Shown piece after piece: positions 32,855-46,534 of a stretch of 64,000 nt of DNA; within the stretch, counting starts at the first letter, position 1; every line of letters starts with the position of its first letter. The notes beneath the pieces were generated by a model. That model made no database searches. It saw only the letters and a program-made list of their open reading frames with translations, and had not been told where the DNA came from. Both the position numbers and the translations under genes were made by a program. The DNA comes from Melitaea cinxia (taxonomy: Eukaryota > Arthropoda > Insecta > Lepidoptera > Nymphalidae). The DNA lies in the NCBI RefSeq assembly GCF_905220565.1, contig NC_059403.1, positions 4,526,001 through 4,590,000 of the forward strand. The letters run 5' to 3'.

Positions 32855-34780
32855 TATATTAATATATCAAGATAGTAAAGGCACATCTCGATAAAACAAT
32901 ATATATACGCCTAAGACGAACTAAAATGTGAATAAAACCAAATTCATAACTTTTTGCTTTTTAGTTCGTTCAGAATTTTCAAACTATCTAACAGACATAA
33001 AATTAAATACAAGTTGTTATCTGTTATATTAAGTCTGTTATATTAAGTTATAATAAGTCTACGTTTACGCTATGATATTTTAACAATTTTTTTTACTAAT
33101 AACAAAATTGTAGTAGGACTAATTTTACACATAGTTTTTTTTATGGTAGTCTTTTTTTTTCATTTCAGTCCATCTATATCTTGGCCTTATGTCACAAAAC
33201 CACTAATTGAATTAGATTGAAACTTGGCATAATTAACTCTACCTATGATCTAAGAAACTTTTCAATCTGAAATGTATTATATTAAAAATGTATAATTGTG
33301 AAGAACTTGTTTTCAATTTCGTCAAACAGATATAAAAATAAATGACCTAGAAGTATATTTTGTAATCAAAATTCATACTAATAATTCAGATATTTCAAAA
33401 ATTTAAATCGCTGTCATTAATAATATTCTAAGAAAATTATGATCTCAATTTAAATCCAAACAGTAATTAGTATGATGTCATAAACAACTAACTCTATATA
33501 ATTAGGAACTAAAATGTTATTCATTTATTACCATAGCTTTAGCATATGTTCCACCCTCTACCATTGTCTATGTGTCATTATCTAATGTACAATCTATGTA
33601 CAATGTAGAGGTCAAACGGTAACTCTACACATAACATAAGAGATATGCTATGATTCTTGTTAAGAACCGAGTAACAGACATTTTTATAAAACGTTTTGCT
33701 GACTTGTATTTGACTGGACCTATCATATAAATCCCGTCAAATTTACCCTGATAGAACGAGAACTCTATGTCGGGTAACACATATACCTAGACCACTACGA
33801 ATATCTGCTTGAAATGTACAGACATGTGGGTATTTATCGTGACCGGAATCGAACCAGCGTAAAATTTGTTTACTATCATTTAACGTCTTGCTACATACAT
33901 AAAACTAGTGGCTATTCTAAGTGATTCCATAGATCTTCGATGTCGGATCCAGAACTAACAATAAGATTCCAGAACTCCCTGGTGGCAGATGCTTGAATAT
34001 TCGAATCCATACTTAATTGTTTTGTTGCCTTAGAATATTAAGTTGAACTTGAAAAGTATCATTAAAATAGCTTTAATCATCATTAAAGTTTAGTAAAGTG
34101 TTTTGTTTTCATGAGTACCTTCTGAACGGGGCATATAAATTTAAAACAATATCTTAAATAAATCTTTATCAATTTCTTTAACTATTACTTTAAAAGTCGT
34201 GCTTAATTAATTAAAATCAAGTAAAATAAACACGTACGAGTACATAGATTTTTCTAAAAATTAATAACACATCGTTAAAGTAATGGACACTAAATAAGCT
34301 AATTAGAAGTTAAAATATATGAAGCAAGGGATCTGAAGATCAAATATTCTTTTTAAATTTTTTATCAAAAAGAAGTGAATTAGCACATATTAAAATTTTT
34401 ACTAAGTAACGACTTCGCTAATTCAATCGTCATGTTATAGATTGACAGATTCGACTTTCAGTTGCGCCAATGGAACACGACCGATTTCGTCAATGTCACG
34501 TAGGAGTCAACTTGTAAATAATATTTTCTTCTCTAATCTTGATTAGACACGTAAATGGCTTGGCATTATTAATAATTTAGAACGTTTTTTTTTGTATAAA
34601 CATATAAAAAATAATAACAAAGAAATACTGCATACATTACAATTTATTCAAATTAGCATTAGCTTTTGGCTATACAAACCACATTATTTTTTGAAGGTAG
34701 ATTTAAATGAATAGGGAAACAATGCATAATATTTTATAGTTCGTTTATTATACAAGTATAAATTAATATCTATAGATAAA
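32855..34780. other. AT-rich DNA with one decayed SINE
   Basis: 33775-33880 has a minus-strand SINE scrap (CCGGAATCGAACCAGCG is a B-box complement). No genes are recognised in the rest. Confidence 0.35.
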
Positions 34781-34975
34781 AAAACGAGTGTGCTTTAGAC
34801 CACACGACTGATGTAAAACTTATGAAACGTAACTAACTTTGTCATCTTGTCTTCACTAACTTATATCTGCCTCTCAACTTCCGTTTGCCTCACCCGATCA
34901 CATTTTTCATAATGTTCTCGTCACACATTCATCACCTTACTTCTTAAGGAAGTGTTACTTCAAAAACTTTCTTAC
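34780..34975 (+). repeat. dispersed repeat shared with 56660-56890
   Basis: ACGAGTGTGCTTTAGACCAC, ACGAAACGTAAC-type and CACATTCATCACC motifs recur in order at 56.66 kb. Family unknown. Confidence 0.5.
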
Positions 34976-35526
34976 TCTCCGTACAATTACAGAAAATAAT
35001 AAAAAAAACTAAGGTAACTTTTTTTTCATACAAATTTTTACTAACTTTTGTAAAATTAATTGACTTACTAACTATACACGAGTGGTGCAAATTTAAGTAC
35101 ACAAACTTACGTCTAGCAAAATAGTATCGTATGTATATAAAAATCACATTTAAAATAATAAAAAATGTCATATACTCAGTGTTCATACGGAGCACTATTG
35201 CAACACCAATGTAGGTCAACAGCGTTTTGCCTTTTGGGGAACCACTATAATAGTTGTTTTGCTCACCAAACTTCTATCAGATTTCGATCACTTTTTGACA
35301 ACATATTGCGGGTTGCTGGTGTACTTGTCAAACTATTCATACAATCTGTCTAAGTATATATTTTTCAAAAATTATCATGCAAAATATTGTTAAATTATTT
35401 AGCAAAATATTGTGAAACAGTTTTGATTTGATTTGCTTACAACACTCAATGTTTTTTTAGAAAAGATAACTAGTACAAGCCAGTCAAGAAAACATTTTTT
35501 TTACTGCCAGCATATAGAGTTGAATA

Positions 35527-35640
35527 GCCCGTTGGCGCAGTTTGTAGTGGCCCTGCTTTTTGTTCCGCGGGTTACGGGTTCGATTCCCGGCTAATTATGG
35601 GTGTCATATGTGTATTTATATATTTATTTAGAATATAATT
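35527..35640 (+). mobile_element. tRNA-headed SINE, 5' part
   Basis: A box CGTTGGCGCAGTTTGTAGTG and B box GGGTTCGATTCCCGG, followed by a TATTTATA tail. At 35638 it touches a right-end scrap of the AACCGACTTC MITE (TTGAAGTCGATTTTTT). Confidence 0.65.
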
Positions 35641-36064
35641 GAAGTCGATTTTTTTTCGTTTGCAAGGAAATCCAATTATTTTATGTATTTTTTTCAGTAA
35701 AGTCTAAAAAAATAATATTTCTAATATGTGTAACATATCCTGTAATTACTATATTCAAAGAAACATAGAGATTAAACGAAAACCATTATGAGGAACGATT
35801 GTGTTGGCACGCGACGCGCTTCACTACACAGGAGTGCTTCCTAAAGATAGTGTTACATTGTATTATGTCACTAACCTTTGACCGTGACTTTACTTATAAT
35901 GCTAATTACTTGTCGCTTAGCTAGATCTCAAGCTCGTAGAAAATCTTGAGAAATTCAAAATTACCAATTTTATTCAAAATTAAGTAATTTAGTATGTTTT
36001 TAATCTCTTGGTCATTAAAAATAATTAGTAGTATAAAAGTATGATATTTTTTGTTACATATAAA

Positions 36065-36270
36065 ATTTTAGCAAAATAATACTGTTTTCAAGCAGTATTG
36101 TGTTCCTGTTGGTGAGTAAGGTGACCAGAGCTCGGGGGGGGGGGATTGGGGATTGGGTCGGCAACGCGCTTGCGATGCTTCTGGTGTTGCAGGTGTCTAT
36201 AAGCTATGGTAATCGCTTACCATCAGGTGAGCCGTACGCTTGTTTGCCGACCTAGTGACATAAAAAAAAA
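36065..36270 (+). repeat. dispersed 'GGGCACAGCAGGAA' repeat, 5' truncated
   Basis: Nearly identical to 19135-19275 but with a run of ten G at 36135-36144 and a longer 3' end (CGCTTACCATCAGGTGAGCC). Confidence 0.65.
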
Positions 36271-36279
36271 TAAAAACAT

Positions 36280-37689
36280 ATTAAGAAAATATTGTATTAT
36301 TCTTTATTATTTCATAAAACCCAAAATAAATCAATATTTTAAAGTGTTTCTTATTAAAAGTACTTACGAGCTAAATTTCAAAATAGTTAATCTTTATCTT
36401 TCGATATATAAATGTTATAGTAACGACTTAACTCCACGACACTTGATATTCCAACTCATACATAGATGTCAATATTTCTAAGAGATTTGTCATTTAATGA
36501 TAAACACTAGTTCCATTACTCTAGATATAAGATTAAAATCAAGCCTACATATATGGAACCTGGCCAAAATGGTCTTGATATTTACATTAACATGTATGAG
36601 TGTTGTTAAACAAAATTAACATATACCTTGCAACGATACTAAATGTGTTTTATGTTTTATCGAATATTTATACAGAAACGTCAAATATATATATTTGTTT
36701 ACGACGCAATTGTTTAAAACATTATATTTATATGACACATACATTCATAATTTGTACGTGGACTGAATTAATTTTCGTTTAAATTGTGGTTGTAAATTTT
36801 AATACATTGAGTGTTAGGAAAACTTCCTTTTGGTCGCTATTGAGATCTAAATCACTGTTTGTAAATTATAGGTATTAGTAAACTAAATTTACATTATACT
36901 TGTAAACTAGACAACAGGGTTGAACAGGAAAGAATAACATATAGTCTATGCTCTATGGGCACCGTCTCTCATAAATTAAGGATTAGCTGATTCAAAGAAT
37001 AAATAATAAATATTAAATCAAAGATATATAGAATAAATTTCACATAATTTCGTAACGTGTTATATGATATACTAAATGAAACCTTGCTTCATTAACTAAC
37101 AAACGAGTACTATAATGAGTATAAAATATCAACTTGAAGGCAACTTGTTGTCTTTGTTTCAACTCTCCTCTTAGTGAGGTAAGTTGAAACAGTGCTCTAG
37201 GAACATTAAAGCACATATTTCCTAGAAAAAATTTGTTATATAAAACACACATTTGATAGGAAATGTTCTATTTAAGCATAATTAACGTTAACGTTACCTT
37301 TTTTGGTTTCAATTGCTGCTATTTCGTCTTTCACTGGCATATCATTTATTATAACCCACTCAAACTTTTATCTATTTTTTGTACATTTTATAAGCTCCGC
37401 TTTCAATAGATGGCACATATTTCTAGGAAAAATACACCGGATATAGTAGAAGTTACAGAGTGTCTGTTGAAAACAGAATAAGAAAAGTAGAAAAGGAAGT
37501 AATTAGTTTCAACCAAAGTTAACATTGGCATGTATAAAGTACAAACAACACTGCAGCAAGCAAATTAATAATCTTTTCTATATTATTTTATTTACGAAAG
37601 TCAAAACAAAAGAAAGGCAGAAATACTATGCTGTACTCTGTAAACTATTTTGTAATTTTTACGTCAATTTTTTTTTAATCTATCTTTCA
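36280..37689. other. gene-free AT-rich DNA
   Basis: No exon or assignable repeat; open frames here are short and AT-driven. Confidence 0.35.
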
Positions 37690-37795
37690 TCTATATAAAT
37701 AAAAATGAATCGCTAAATAAAGCTAAGCGCAAAACTCGAGAAAATCTGGACCGATTGGGCCAGTTTTTTTGAATTTTGTAATACTTTGAACACTC
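37690..37795 (+). mobile_element. Helitron-like 5' end fragment
   Basis: A|TCTATATAAATAAAAATG and TAAGCGCAAAACTCGAG, cut off at about 37795 where the RTE-related element starts. Confidence 0.5.
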
Positions 37796-37802
37796 TAAGA
37801 TC

Positions 37803-38111
37803 ATCATCATTATCATTTCAACCTATCGCAGTCCACTGCTGGACAAGGGCCTCCACAAGTTCCCGCCAAAAACGGCGCTAACTCATGTGTGTTGCCCATA
37901 GTCACCACACTGGGCCCTGTCGCACCGAAGACGCTGCTGCCAGTCTTCGGCCTGTGTATTTCAAAGCCAGCTGTTGGATGGTTATCCTGCCATAGGTCGG
38001 CCTTACAAGTACCAAGGTGGTAGTGGAACTGTGTTATCCCTTAGTTGCCTCTTACGACACCTACGAAAAATAGAGGGGGTGGCTATAATCTTTAATACCG
38101 TAGCCACAAGG
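37803..38111 (-). mobile_element. short non-autonomous RTE-related element, full length
   Basis: On the minus strand it runs from GTGGCTACGGTATTAAAG at 38111 to the GATGATGA tail at 37803. Contains CGTAAGAGGCAACTAAGGG and CCAGCAGTGGACTGCGATAG. Confidence 0.65.
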
Positions 38112-38119
38112 TTTTTTCA

Positions 38120-40152
38120 CAAGGTCACAGAAGTGGTAAAAAGACACTAAATAAATATAAGATGAATACTCCTTTGTTGTAACTCTACATCTAAACACAC
38201 TTTTAATGGTTTCTATTACTAGAAATAATATTTTAATTTCAAACAAACATACACTTCGTTTTATATTATTATAGGTTACGATGTTTTTTTTTTAATCCAC
38301 ACACGTAACGGTGATCTATTCGTATAAGCTTCTTAGAAGAGATCAAATATACTGATAACGTGATAATAATGATGTGACATTGGCGTTAGGACTTATGTTT
38401 GCCAATACGTCCTTACCCTATTATTGAATATTAATTTAATACATATTAACCTCATTAAAAAGCTAAGTTAAGATTTAGTTTAGAAAATATTTATGTTAGA
38501 TTCAGGGTCTTACATGATATCTACCTAAAACTAAAATGTTACCGACAATCTTCAAGACCTATCAGACCTAACCGACAATAAATATATTTAAATAAATCAA
38601 ATTACAATGATATTGACGAGTGTGATAGCCATAAAAGCTAGAATAATTATTATTTACAATGGACTGTAAGTGTTTGGAATAGGACCTAAAGCCCTGGAGT
38701 AGAAATAAAGGACTCAGGGTCACTGCGAAATGTGCCACCGTCGTATCATATTATTTGAACGAATACAATAATATTATTTTTAAATTGCATGTCTACTTCA
38801 GTTGATACCATATTTACTATGCTATGATTCTAAACAAATCCTATTCAATTGATGGTGCATACTCTAAATGGACTGATTTTGTAATAGAAATAGACAAGAT
38901 ATTTTCGAACTGATAAAACACAAGTGACACACTAACATTTCATTTTATTATTGGAATTTACTCTTTAGGAAACGATATAGGATTCGTGGCATCAAAAAAT
39001 ATGGAGAGTGAAAAACTCTGAGTAAACTTCAAAATGTACTTATATTCTATTTGTTGACAAAAAAAATACATAAAAAATACAATATAATAAAATACATTTG
39101 GTTATATACCCAATATATTTAGGTCAAACTTAATAAAATTCTTTAATTTTTTTTTTACATACACACAATATACAATAAAAATTAAATGAACATTTATTTT
39201 ACAAAAAATTGGTAGGTACGTACATACTTCACATTTTATAAGATATGTTTCATACAAGAATGACCTTTAAGGTTTTTTTTTTCTTTGTATTGGAATCTGG
39301 ATGGACTACTTTCAAAAGTTGACCTAAATTTTAGCTTGTAAATCAATCCAATACTAACTTTCGAAAATGTTGTGTATATTATTAATAGTGCTGCCACTAC
39401 GAAAAAATCCTCCGGGATACTAAACAAAAAAATAGAAAATGGTGTGAACTCGTAGTTGTGCATTAGTTAAATTGGTTTTAAAAATAAAAGACATAATTGT
39501 ACATAAACCAAAAAAATAATTATAATTAACGAGAGATAAACTTATAAATTAATTAGGCATAAACATGAAAGATTTTATTCTAAATTAATGACATTCAATA
39601 AAAAATATAGTTTTACAAGATTAAATAAACTCTGATAACTGACACAAGTTAATCACGTGACGAAATACAAGAATGCGATGATTATGTAAGAAAAAATTAA
39701 AACAGTTCTTAAAAAAGCGGTGTACATTAAATATTACAAATTCTGCATACCTGGAAAAGTAGTGTACACCGAAATTGTTTTTTTTTTTTTTATTCAGCTG
39801 AAATATTTTTAAATTGTTGCAACAAGGAGCATGGAATATTTATTCGTGACCGGCGTATATGAGTATATCAATTGTTTTTTTAAATTGAAAATATGAAAAG
39901 ACATAAAATATAATTCTTACTTAGTTCATATACATTAGGACATAACCGTAACGCGCGAAATTTAATTATCCACTAACCAAAGCTCTCGCCTATACTTGCG
40001 TTGATGTTAATGGTATCAAAGATTACTGCTCTATTTATTTAAGTCGTAACAGTAATTTTAGTTAATGCTAGCATATACATAATATAATTATACTAGTATT
40101 AATAAAAAATAATTTAATATAATCACTAAAACGGATATACAAAATTCTAAAA

Positions 40153-40190
<38 letters not shown>

Positions 40191-40430
40191 GCTAGAAGAA
40201 TATATATGTATATAATATTTTATTGAGGTAGGGCACAGCAGGAAATATCTTAAATTAACTGTTTGGTACTCATAATTTTAGCATTTTTTAAATTATTTTG
40301 AGCTGTCGTCTAAAGTATAATAATATTTTCATTTAGTAAAAATTAGATGCAGAAAGTCAATGAAATATTTTTATAGCATCTCTATAGAGAATAAGACTGC
40401 TCTATAATTTAAATTGTATACGCCATAGCC
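38120..40430. other. gene-free AT-rich DNA
   Basis: Contains a 29-bp (TA)n at 40159-40187 and a scrap of the GGGCACAGCAGGAA repeat at 40222-40250. No exons were found. Confidence 0.35.
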
Positions 40431-40433
40431 ACA

Positions 40434-40790
40434 TGCTGTGTGGCTACGGCAATAAAAAATATAGCCACCCCATCTCTTCCCGTGGGTGTCGTAAGAGGCG
40501 ACTAAGGGATAACAAAGTTCCACTACCACCTTGGAAATTATAAAGCCGACCGATCGCGGGATAACCATCCAACCGCTGGCTTTGAAAGACACACTTCAGT
40601 GCAACAAAGCCAGCTCTGCTGTCACAACCCGCCTACCCAGCGTGGTGACTATGGGCAACACACATGAGCTCACGCCATTTTTGGCGCGAACTTGTGGAGG
40701 CCCATTTCCAGTGGTCTGCAATAGGCTGAAATGATGATGATGATGATGATGATTGTGATGATGATGATGATGATAATGATGGTTATGATG
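40434..40790 (+). mobile_element. short non-autonomous RTE-related element with ATG-repeat tail
   Basis: 5' end GTGTGGCTACGGCAATAAA; 3' end CAGTGGTCTGCAATAGGCTG followed by (ATG)n to 40790. About 300 bp plus tail, the clearest full copy in the window. Confidence 0.7.
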
Positions 40791-41419
40791 ATAATTTAAA
40801 TACTTATATGCTGTATATATTTTGTTTTTATTTTATAATATCGTCTAGTCTAGGTTGCTATGTGTGGGATACGGAACTGGAGCCGAAACCATCTCACGAT
40901 TTAAAAAATAAAAGCCCTACAGTAAATAATAATGATATTTACCTATATATTGTGTTCATTCGCGTTTTATTTTGAAGAAATTCATATCCAGTAAATATTT
41001 TCTACCCAGAAAAAGAAAAATCTGACAATCAGTTTTCCATTAAAATGTGACACAAAATTAGTTATTAGTTGTTATATTACTATTTGTTAATTTTTTATAT
41101 TAATTACTATAAACTTAATTAATTATATTGAAGCAATTTATGTACAAGATAAATCTATACAAATAAATAAAATTGGAGTGTCTTTTTGTAATGATAAAAT
41201 AACCGCTTTTTACTAAATGCATATGAATGTTACACGGTACATTTACCTAAATAACATTTTTATACGGTTTTATTTAGCTCACCCCGTTTGTTTTATTTTT
41301 TATTATTCTTGGGTCAAATTTAGTAATTCAAATTTCACCCTCTTCCTGTCAACCGATTAATCTGAAATTTTGTATACACTTTGGATTTTGGTGACAATAC
41401 AATTATGTTTATTCATTAT

Positions 41420-42025
41420 CATTATAAATTCAAGATGGCCGCCGCTACAAAATGGCGGATAATTTATGTTTTATTAATCCCATCAATATGGGTATCAAAT
41501 GAAAGGGCTCAACAAGCAGAATACAATATACTATAAAAAATTGAAATCCAAGATGGCGGCCGCTACAAAATGGCGGATAACGTAGGTTTTATCAATCCCA
41601 TCAATATGGGTATCAAATGAAAGGGCTCAACAAGCAGAATACAATATACTATAAAAAATTGAAATATAAGATGGCGGCCGCTACAAAATGGCGGATAACG
41701 TAGGTTTTATCGATCCCATCAATATGGGTATCAAATGAAAGTGCTCAACCAGTATAATCAATGTACTATATAAAATTAAAATCCAAGATGGTGGCCTCTA
41801 CAAAATGGCGGATAACTTAGGTTTTATCAATCCCATCAACATGGGTATCAAATGAAAGGTCTCAACAAGTAGAATACAATTTACTATGCAAAATTGAAAT
41901 CTAAGCTGGCCGCCGCTACCAAATGTCTGATAACAATTTTTTATCAATCCCACCAATATGGGTATCAAATAAAAGGGCTTGACAAGAAGAATACAGTGCA
42001 CTATACAACCTCAATATTTAAGATG
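41420..42025. repeat. ~118-bp satellite, five units (second copy)
   Basis: Units carry CAAGATGGCGGCCGCTACAA and AATGGCGGATAACGTAGG, then ATGGGTATCAAATGAAAGG. Confidence 0.8.
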
Positions 42026-42101
42026 GGCCTTGCAATAATGAAGCACTAAATGAATTAAACAAAATGCGAAATAAAAACTAAAAACTAGAAAATAAAAATA
42101 G

Positions 42102-42852
42102 GTAAAAAAACTTTTTAAGTTAAACGGTTTTATGTTAAACATACATTGCAATGTTTAAGATAAATGTACTAAAAACCAAAAAATAATAAAATAGATACAG
42201 TCGTGGGAATTATAAACATATGCATAGACTAGACTAAAATAAAACCGTGGGGCACGTCAATTGTCTACAAATTATCGACTTAATGTGCGATAGAAGAATC
42301 GTTTAATTCGTCGTTAAAATAGGCAGTTGGCCCGCAGACGGTGAGGAAATTACTTACTATTTTCTTGCTCATGGAAATTCCAATAGTTATACACTCCATG
42401 TAAATAAAAGAGATGTTTCAACTAGTTTATCGTTGGACATTCACACTGCTGGCTGGCGAGGAATCGTTTCACTGCTCGTAGTTTGTCTTTAATCGACAAA
42501 ACATATGATAAAAGTACTACTCGCTCACCACTATGAAACCCTAAAACTCGCTTATAATCGAGCTTGCTAGCTTGTTTCCACATTCTAGCCCTACTTATCA
42601 CACGTCCATCGTTGTCGGTTGAACAACTGCCTAATTATAGTGTAACATTACAAAACAAACATTTTAATCAACGATTGTAGACAATTGACGTGCCCCACGG
42701 TTTTATTTTAGTCTAGTCTATGCATATGTTTATAATTCCCACGACTGTATCTATTTTATTATTTTTTGGTTTTTAGTACATTTATCTTAAACATTGCAAT
42801 GTATGTTTAACATAAAACCGTTTAACTTAAAAAGTTTTTTTACCTATTTTTA
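42102..42852. mobile_element. foldback MITE (second copy)
   Basis: Arms 42102-42252 and ~42700-42852. Compared with the copy at 1234, the arms also include CAATTGACGTGCCCCACGG on both sides, so this copy has the more complete inverted repeats. Confidence 0.7.
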
Positions 42853-43411
42853 TTTTTTTACAATGTTTATCTGTCTGTCTGTCTGTTTATTCCGGCTATT
42901 CTCTGAAACAGCTGAACCGATTTTGTTTAGACTTTCGCTGGGACCGGGGATGGGGCAGATAGCTGATGTAATAAGGAGTACTTAGGCTACTTTTATTACA
43001 TAATATATATATTTTTTTTTTTTTTTTGTAACTCTGCGAACTGAAAAACAACTTTTTTGTTAAATTCAACGCGGACGAAGCCGCGGGCATAGCTAGTTTA
43101 TAATAAAAATTATAAAAACACAGTTATTTTATTAAGTCTTAAAATATTTTATGGTTACAAACATTAATTTCGTGGTGTAACTACAAAAAAAAAGATGTAA
43201 TATCACCAAATCGCGTAATTTGCAAAACAACTTTATCACAAATCACAAAATTTAAAAGAAAAGCGCGAACGCAGATAACATTTATCAAAAGCTGATTCAT
43301 CCATTACTAAGCCGGTAGACTGAATCATGGTACGATTTTGATACGAAACATTCAACAGGATCTCCAATTTTATCGATCGAGTGAAGGGAACAATGACGCT
43401 CTATTTGGTAT

Positions 43412-46400
43412 TTAAATAAAGTATTATATTATTAAAAATTTGTGTTATTTGGCACGATTTGATCTTATAGCTTATTAAACTTTCATGGTCACCAACACTA
43501 TTGAGATGTGAGATGAAATATAGGATATTCAAAACGTTAGTCCCTGAACATCTTTTAAACATGCAAACGTTATTGAAAAAATATTAACAGATGAATATTA
43601 TAAAAATATTTTTAAACTATCTTTTATTTCAATGCGCTGAAAAGAAGAAAATAAAGTTTACAGTAGTCAAACCAATATTTTTTGCAATGTACAATCTTTA
43701 TAATGTCTAAAAGGGTCGTATTTTCGTCGTATATTGTATTCTACAAACTAAGACTTTTCATTTAAACATATAAGGCAGGTTGTACAATTGCCATCAAAAT
43801 TAATGTGTATTCCAAATTTCATCTCAATCTGATCCTGATAAGTGAGTTAAATTCAGCTTACAAAATTACTTACAAACATTGCAAGTTAAATAAAAGCTTT
43901 TAAAAAGGTTTTCATAGAGTGCATTGTAAAATTATATGAAAACATGTAACATAAGTCAAATTCTAAATTTTCTATATAATAACCAGTACATTAAATTTAA
44001 TTGCTACCGTTTGAAATAAGCTAGTACATTAACAAATTGACCGATTTAACCGTTGCAACACGGAACTAAAAGATTTAATTTGACATAAACTGTCAGATTA
44101 AGGGTGACCTACGGATTACGAGTACAACATCACTGCGTTTTGCAAGTCGTTATGAGAAAATGTCATGAACATTAATAACTGACAAGATAAAAGCCCGATC
44201 GTTGAGACAGTATTTTAGCTTATAAACGTAAAATTAGTCATTTAAACTGTTACGGTCCTTTTTCCGTAATTCAGTTCAAGTCTAAACACAACAAGTTTTT
44301 GAGATGTTAATGTTATTGAAATATTATCCCTTACTAAACATGATTGAAAATGAAAAAAAAAACCTATTTTGTGAGGAATTTCAAAACATGTACGTCACAA
44401 ATAACCAATTGTAGAGATTATTTGTCTTTAACCGCAGTTCTTTCTAGGAGCAGAGCTATTTGCTCAGTTGTTGAATATTTATTAAGGTAGGGTACTACAA
44501 CAAGAAATATCTAGCTCAAAATTTGAATTAATCTGAATGAAGAAATATGTCAGTGTTGTATAAAATCACAACTACATAGTACTTCTGTCGAGTAGTGTTA
44601 TGTTCCTGCTATAATTAAAGAAACCTGAACTCCTGAATATGCGCTGTGTTGACAGCTGGCTTAGAATTAGAAAAGTTCTTATGATGCTCCTCATGTCGCC
44701 GGCGTATTCAGGCTACGGTAATCGCCTCTCGAGAGAACCATGTATCCGTAATCGTTACTCTAGTAGAATAAGAAACTGATTTGCAAATAATGAAATATAT
44801 TACCGGCTAATCTAGCTAGAAATATAGTTGAATTCGATGGTAAAAAGAATAAAAATGAATTAAAAACTTTTTACAGTCATAACTGTCATCCGTCAAATAG
44901 TGTTATCCAAAACTGGTGAAACAGGCCCTAAAACAAATTTACAATCTGTAAAATCATATTATATGCGTTAATTAAATAAAGTATTATATTATTAAAAATT
45001 TGTGTTATTTGGCACGATTTGATCTTATAGCTTATTAAACTTTCATGGTCACCAACACTATTGAGATGTGAGATGAAATATAGGATATTCAAAACGTTAG
45101 TCCCTGAACATCTTTTAAACATGCAAACGTTATTGAAAAAATATTAACAGATGAATATTATAAAAATATTTTTAAACTATCTTTTATTTCAATGCGCTGA
45201 AAAGAAGAAAATAAAGTTTACAGTAGCCAAACCAATATTTTTTGCAATGTACAATCTTTATAATGTCTAAAAGGGTCGTATTTTCGTCGTATATTGTATT
45301 CTACAAACTAAGACTTTTCATTTAAACATATAAGGCAGGTTGTACAATTGCCATCAAAATTAATGTGTATTCCAAATTTCATCTCAATCTGATCCTGATA
45401 AGTGAGTTAAATTCAGCTTACAAAATTACTTACAAACATTGCAAGTTAAATAAAAGCTTTTAAAAAGGTTTTCATAGAGTGCATTGTAAAATTATATGAA
45501 AACATGTAACATAAGTCAAATTCTAAATTTTCTATATAATAACCAGTACATTAAATTTAATTGCTACCGTTTGAAATAAGCTAGTACATTAACAAATTGA
45601 CCGATTTAACCGTTGCAACACGGAACTAAAAGATTTAATTTGACATAAACTGTCAGATTAAGGGTGACCTACGGATTACGAGTACAACATCACTGCGTTT
45701 TGCAAGTCGTTATGAGAAAATGTCATGAACATTAATAACTGACAAGATAAAAGCCCGATCGTTGAGACAGTATTTTAGCTTATAAACGTAAAATTAGTCA
45801 TTTAAACTGTTACGGTCCTTTTTCCGTAATTCAGTTCAAGTCTAAACACAACAAGTTTTTGAGATGTTAATGTTATTGAAATATTATCCCTTACTAAACA
45901 TGATTGAAAATGAAAAAAAAAACCTATTTTGTGAGGAATTTCAAAACATGTACGTCACAAATAACCAATTGTAGAGATTATTTGTCTTTAACCGCAGTTC
46001 TTTCTAGGAGCAGAGCTATTTGCTCAGTTGTTGAATATTTATTAAGGTAGGGTACTACAACAAGAAATATCTAGCTCAAAATTTGAATTAATCTGAATGA
46101 AGAAATATGTCAGTGTTGTATAAAATCACAACTACATAGTACTTCTGTCGAGTAGTGTTATGTTCCTGCTATAATTAAAGAAACCTGAACTCCTGAATAT
46201 GCGCTGTGTTGACAGCTGGCTTAGAATTAGAAAAGTTCTTATGATGCTCCTCATGTCGCCGGCGTATTCAGGCTACGGTAATCGCCTCTCGAGAGAACCA
46301 TGTATCCGTAATCGTTACTCTAGTAGAATAAGAAACTGATTTGCAAATAATGAAATATATTACCGGCTAATCTAGCTAGAAATATAGTTGAATTCGATGG

Positions 46401-46534
46401 TAAAAAGAATAAAAATGAATTAAAAACTTTTTACAGTCATAACTGTCATCCGTCAAATAGTGTTATCCAAAACTGGTGAAACAGGCCCTAAAACAAATTT
46501 ACAATCTGTAAAATCATATTATATGCGTTAATTA
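43412..46534. repeat. 1560-bp direct tandem duplication
   Basis: 43412-44971 and 44972-46534 are the same sequence offset by exactly 1560 bp. The only difference I found is T versus C in CAGTAGTCAAA/CAGTAGCCAAA (43667 region versus 45227 region). No gene is seen in the unit. Each copy includes a diverged GGGCACAGCAGGAA-type repeat (44487-44760, 46047-46320). Confidence 0.95.

Larger units (their letters stand above)
41264..42854 (-). repeat. inverted second copy of the satellite-plus-foldback block
   Basis: Reverse complement of 1234-2806 with few differences, including the same five satellite unit variants. It lacks both Helitron ends present in the other copy. Its left foldback arm is longer than in the first copy. 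Confidence 0.85.
41154..43096 (+). mobile_element. Helitron-like element split by a satellite/foldback block
   Basis: Starts A|TCTATACAAATAAATAAAA, with TC at 41154. It ends GCGGACGAAGCCGCGGGCAT then AGCTAG at 43096, followed by host T. Its middle is interrupted by 41264-42854. It belongs to the same family as the element at 27472-28494. Confidence 0.65.
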
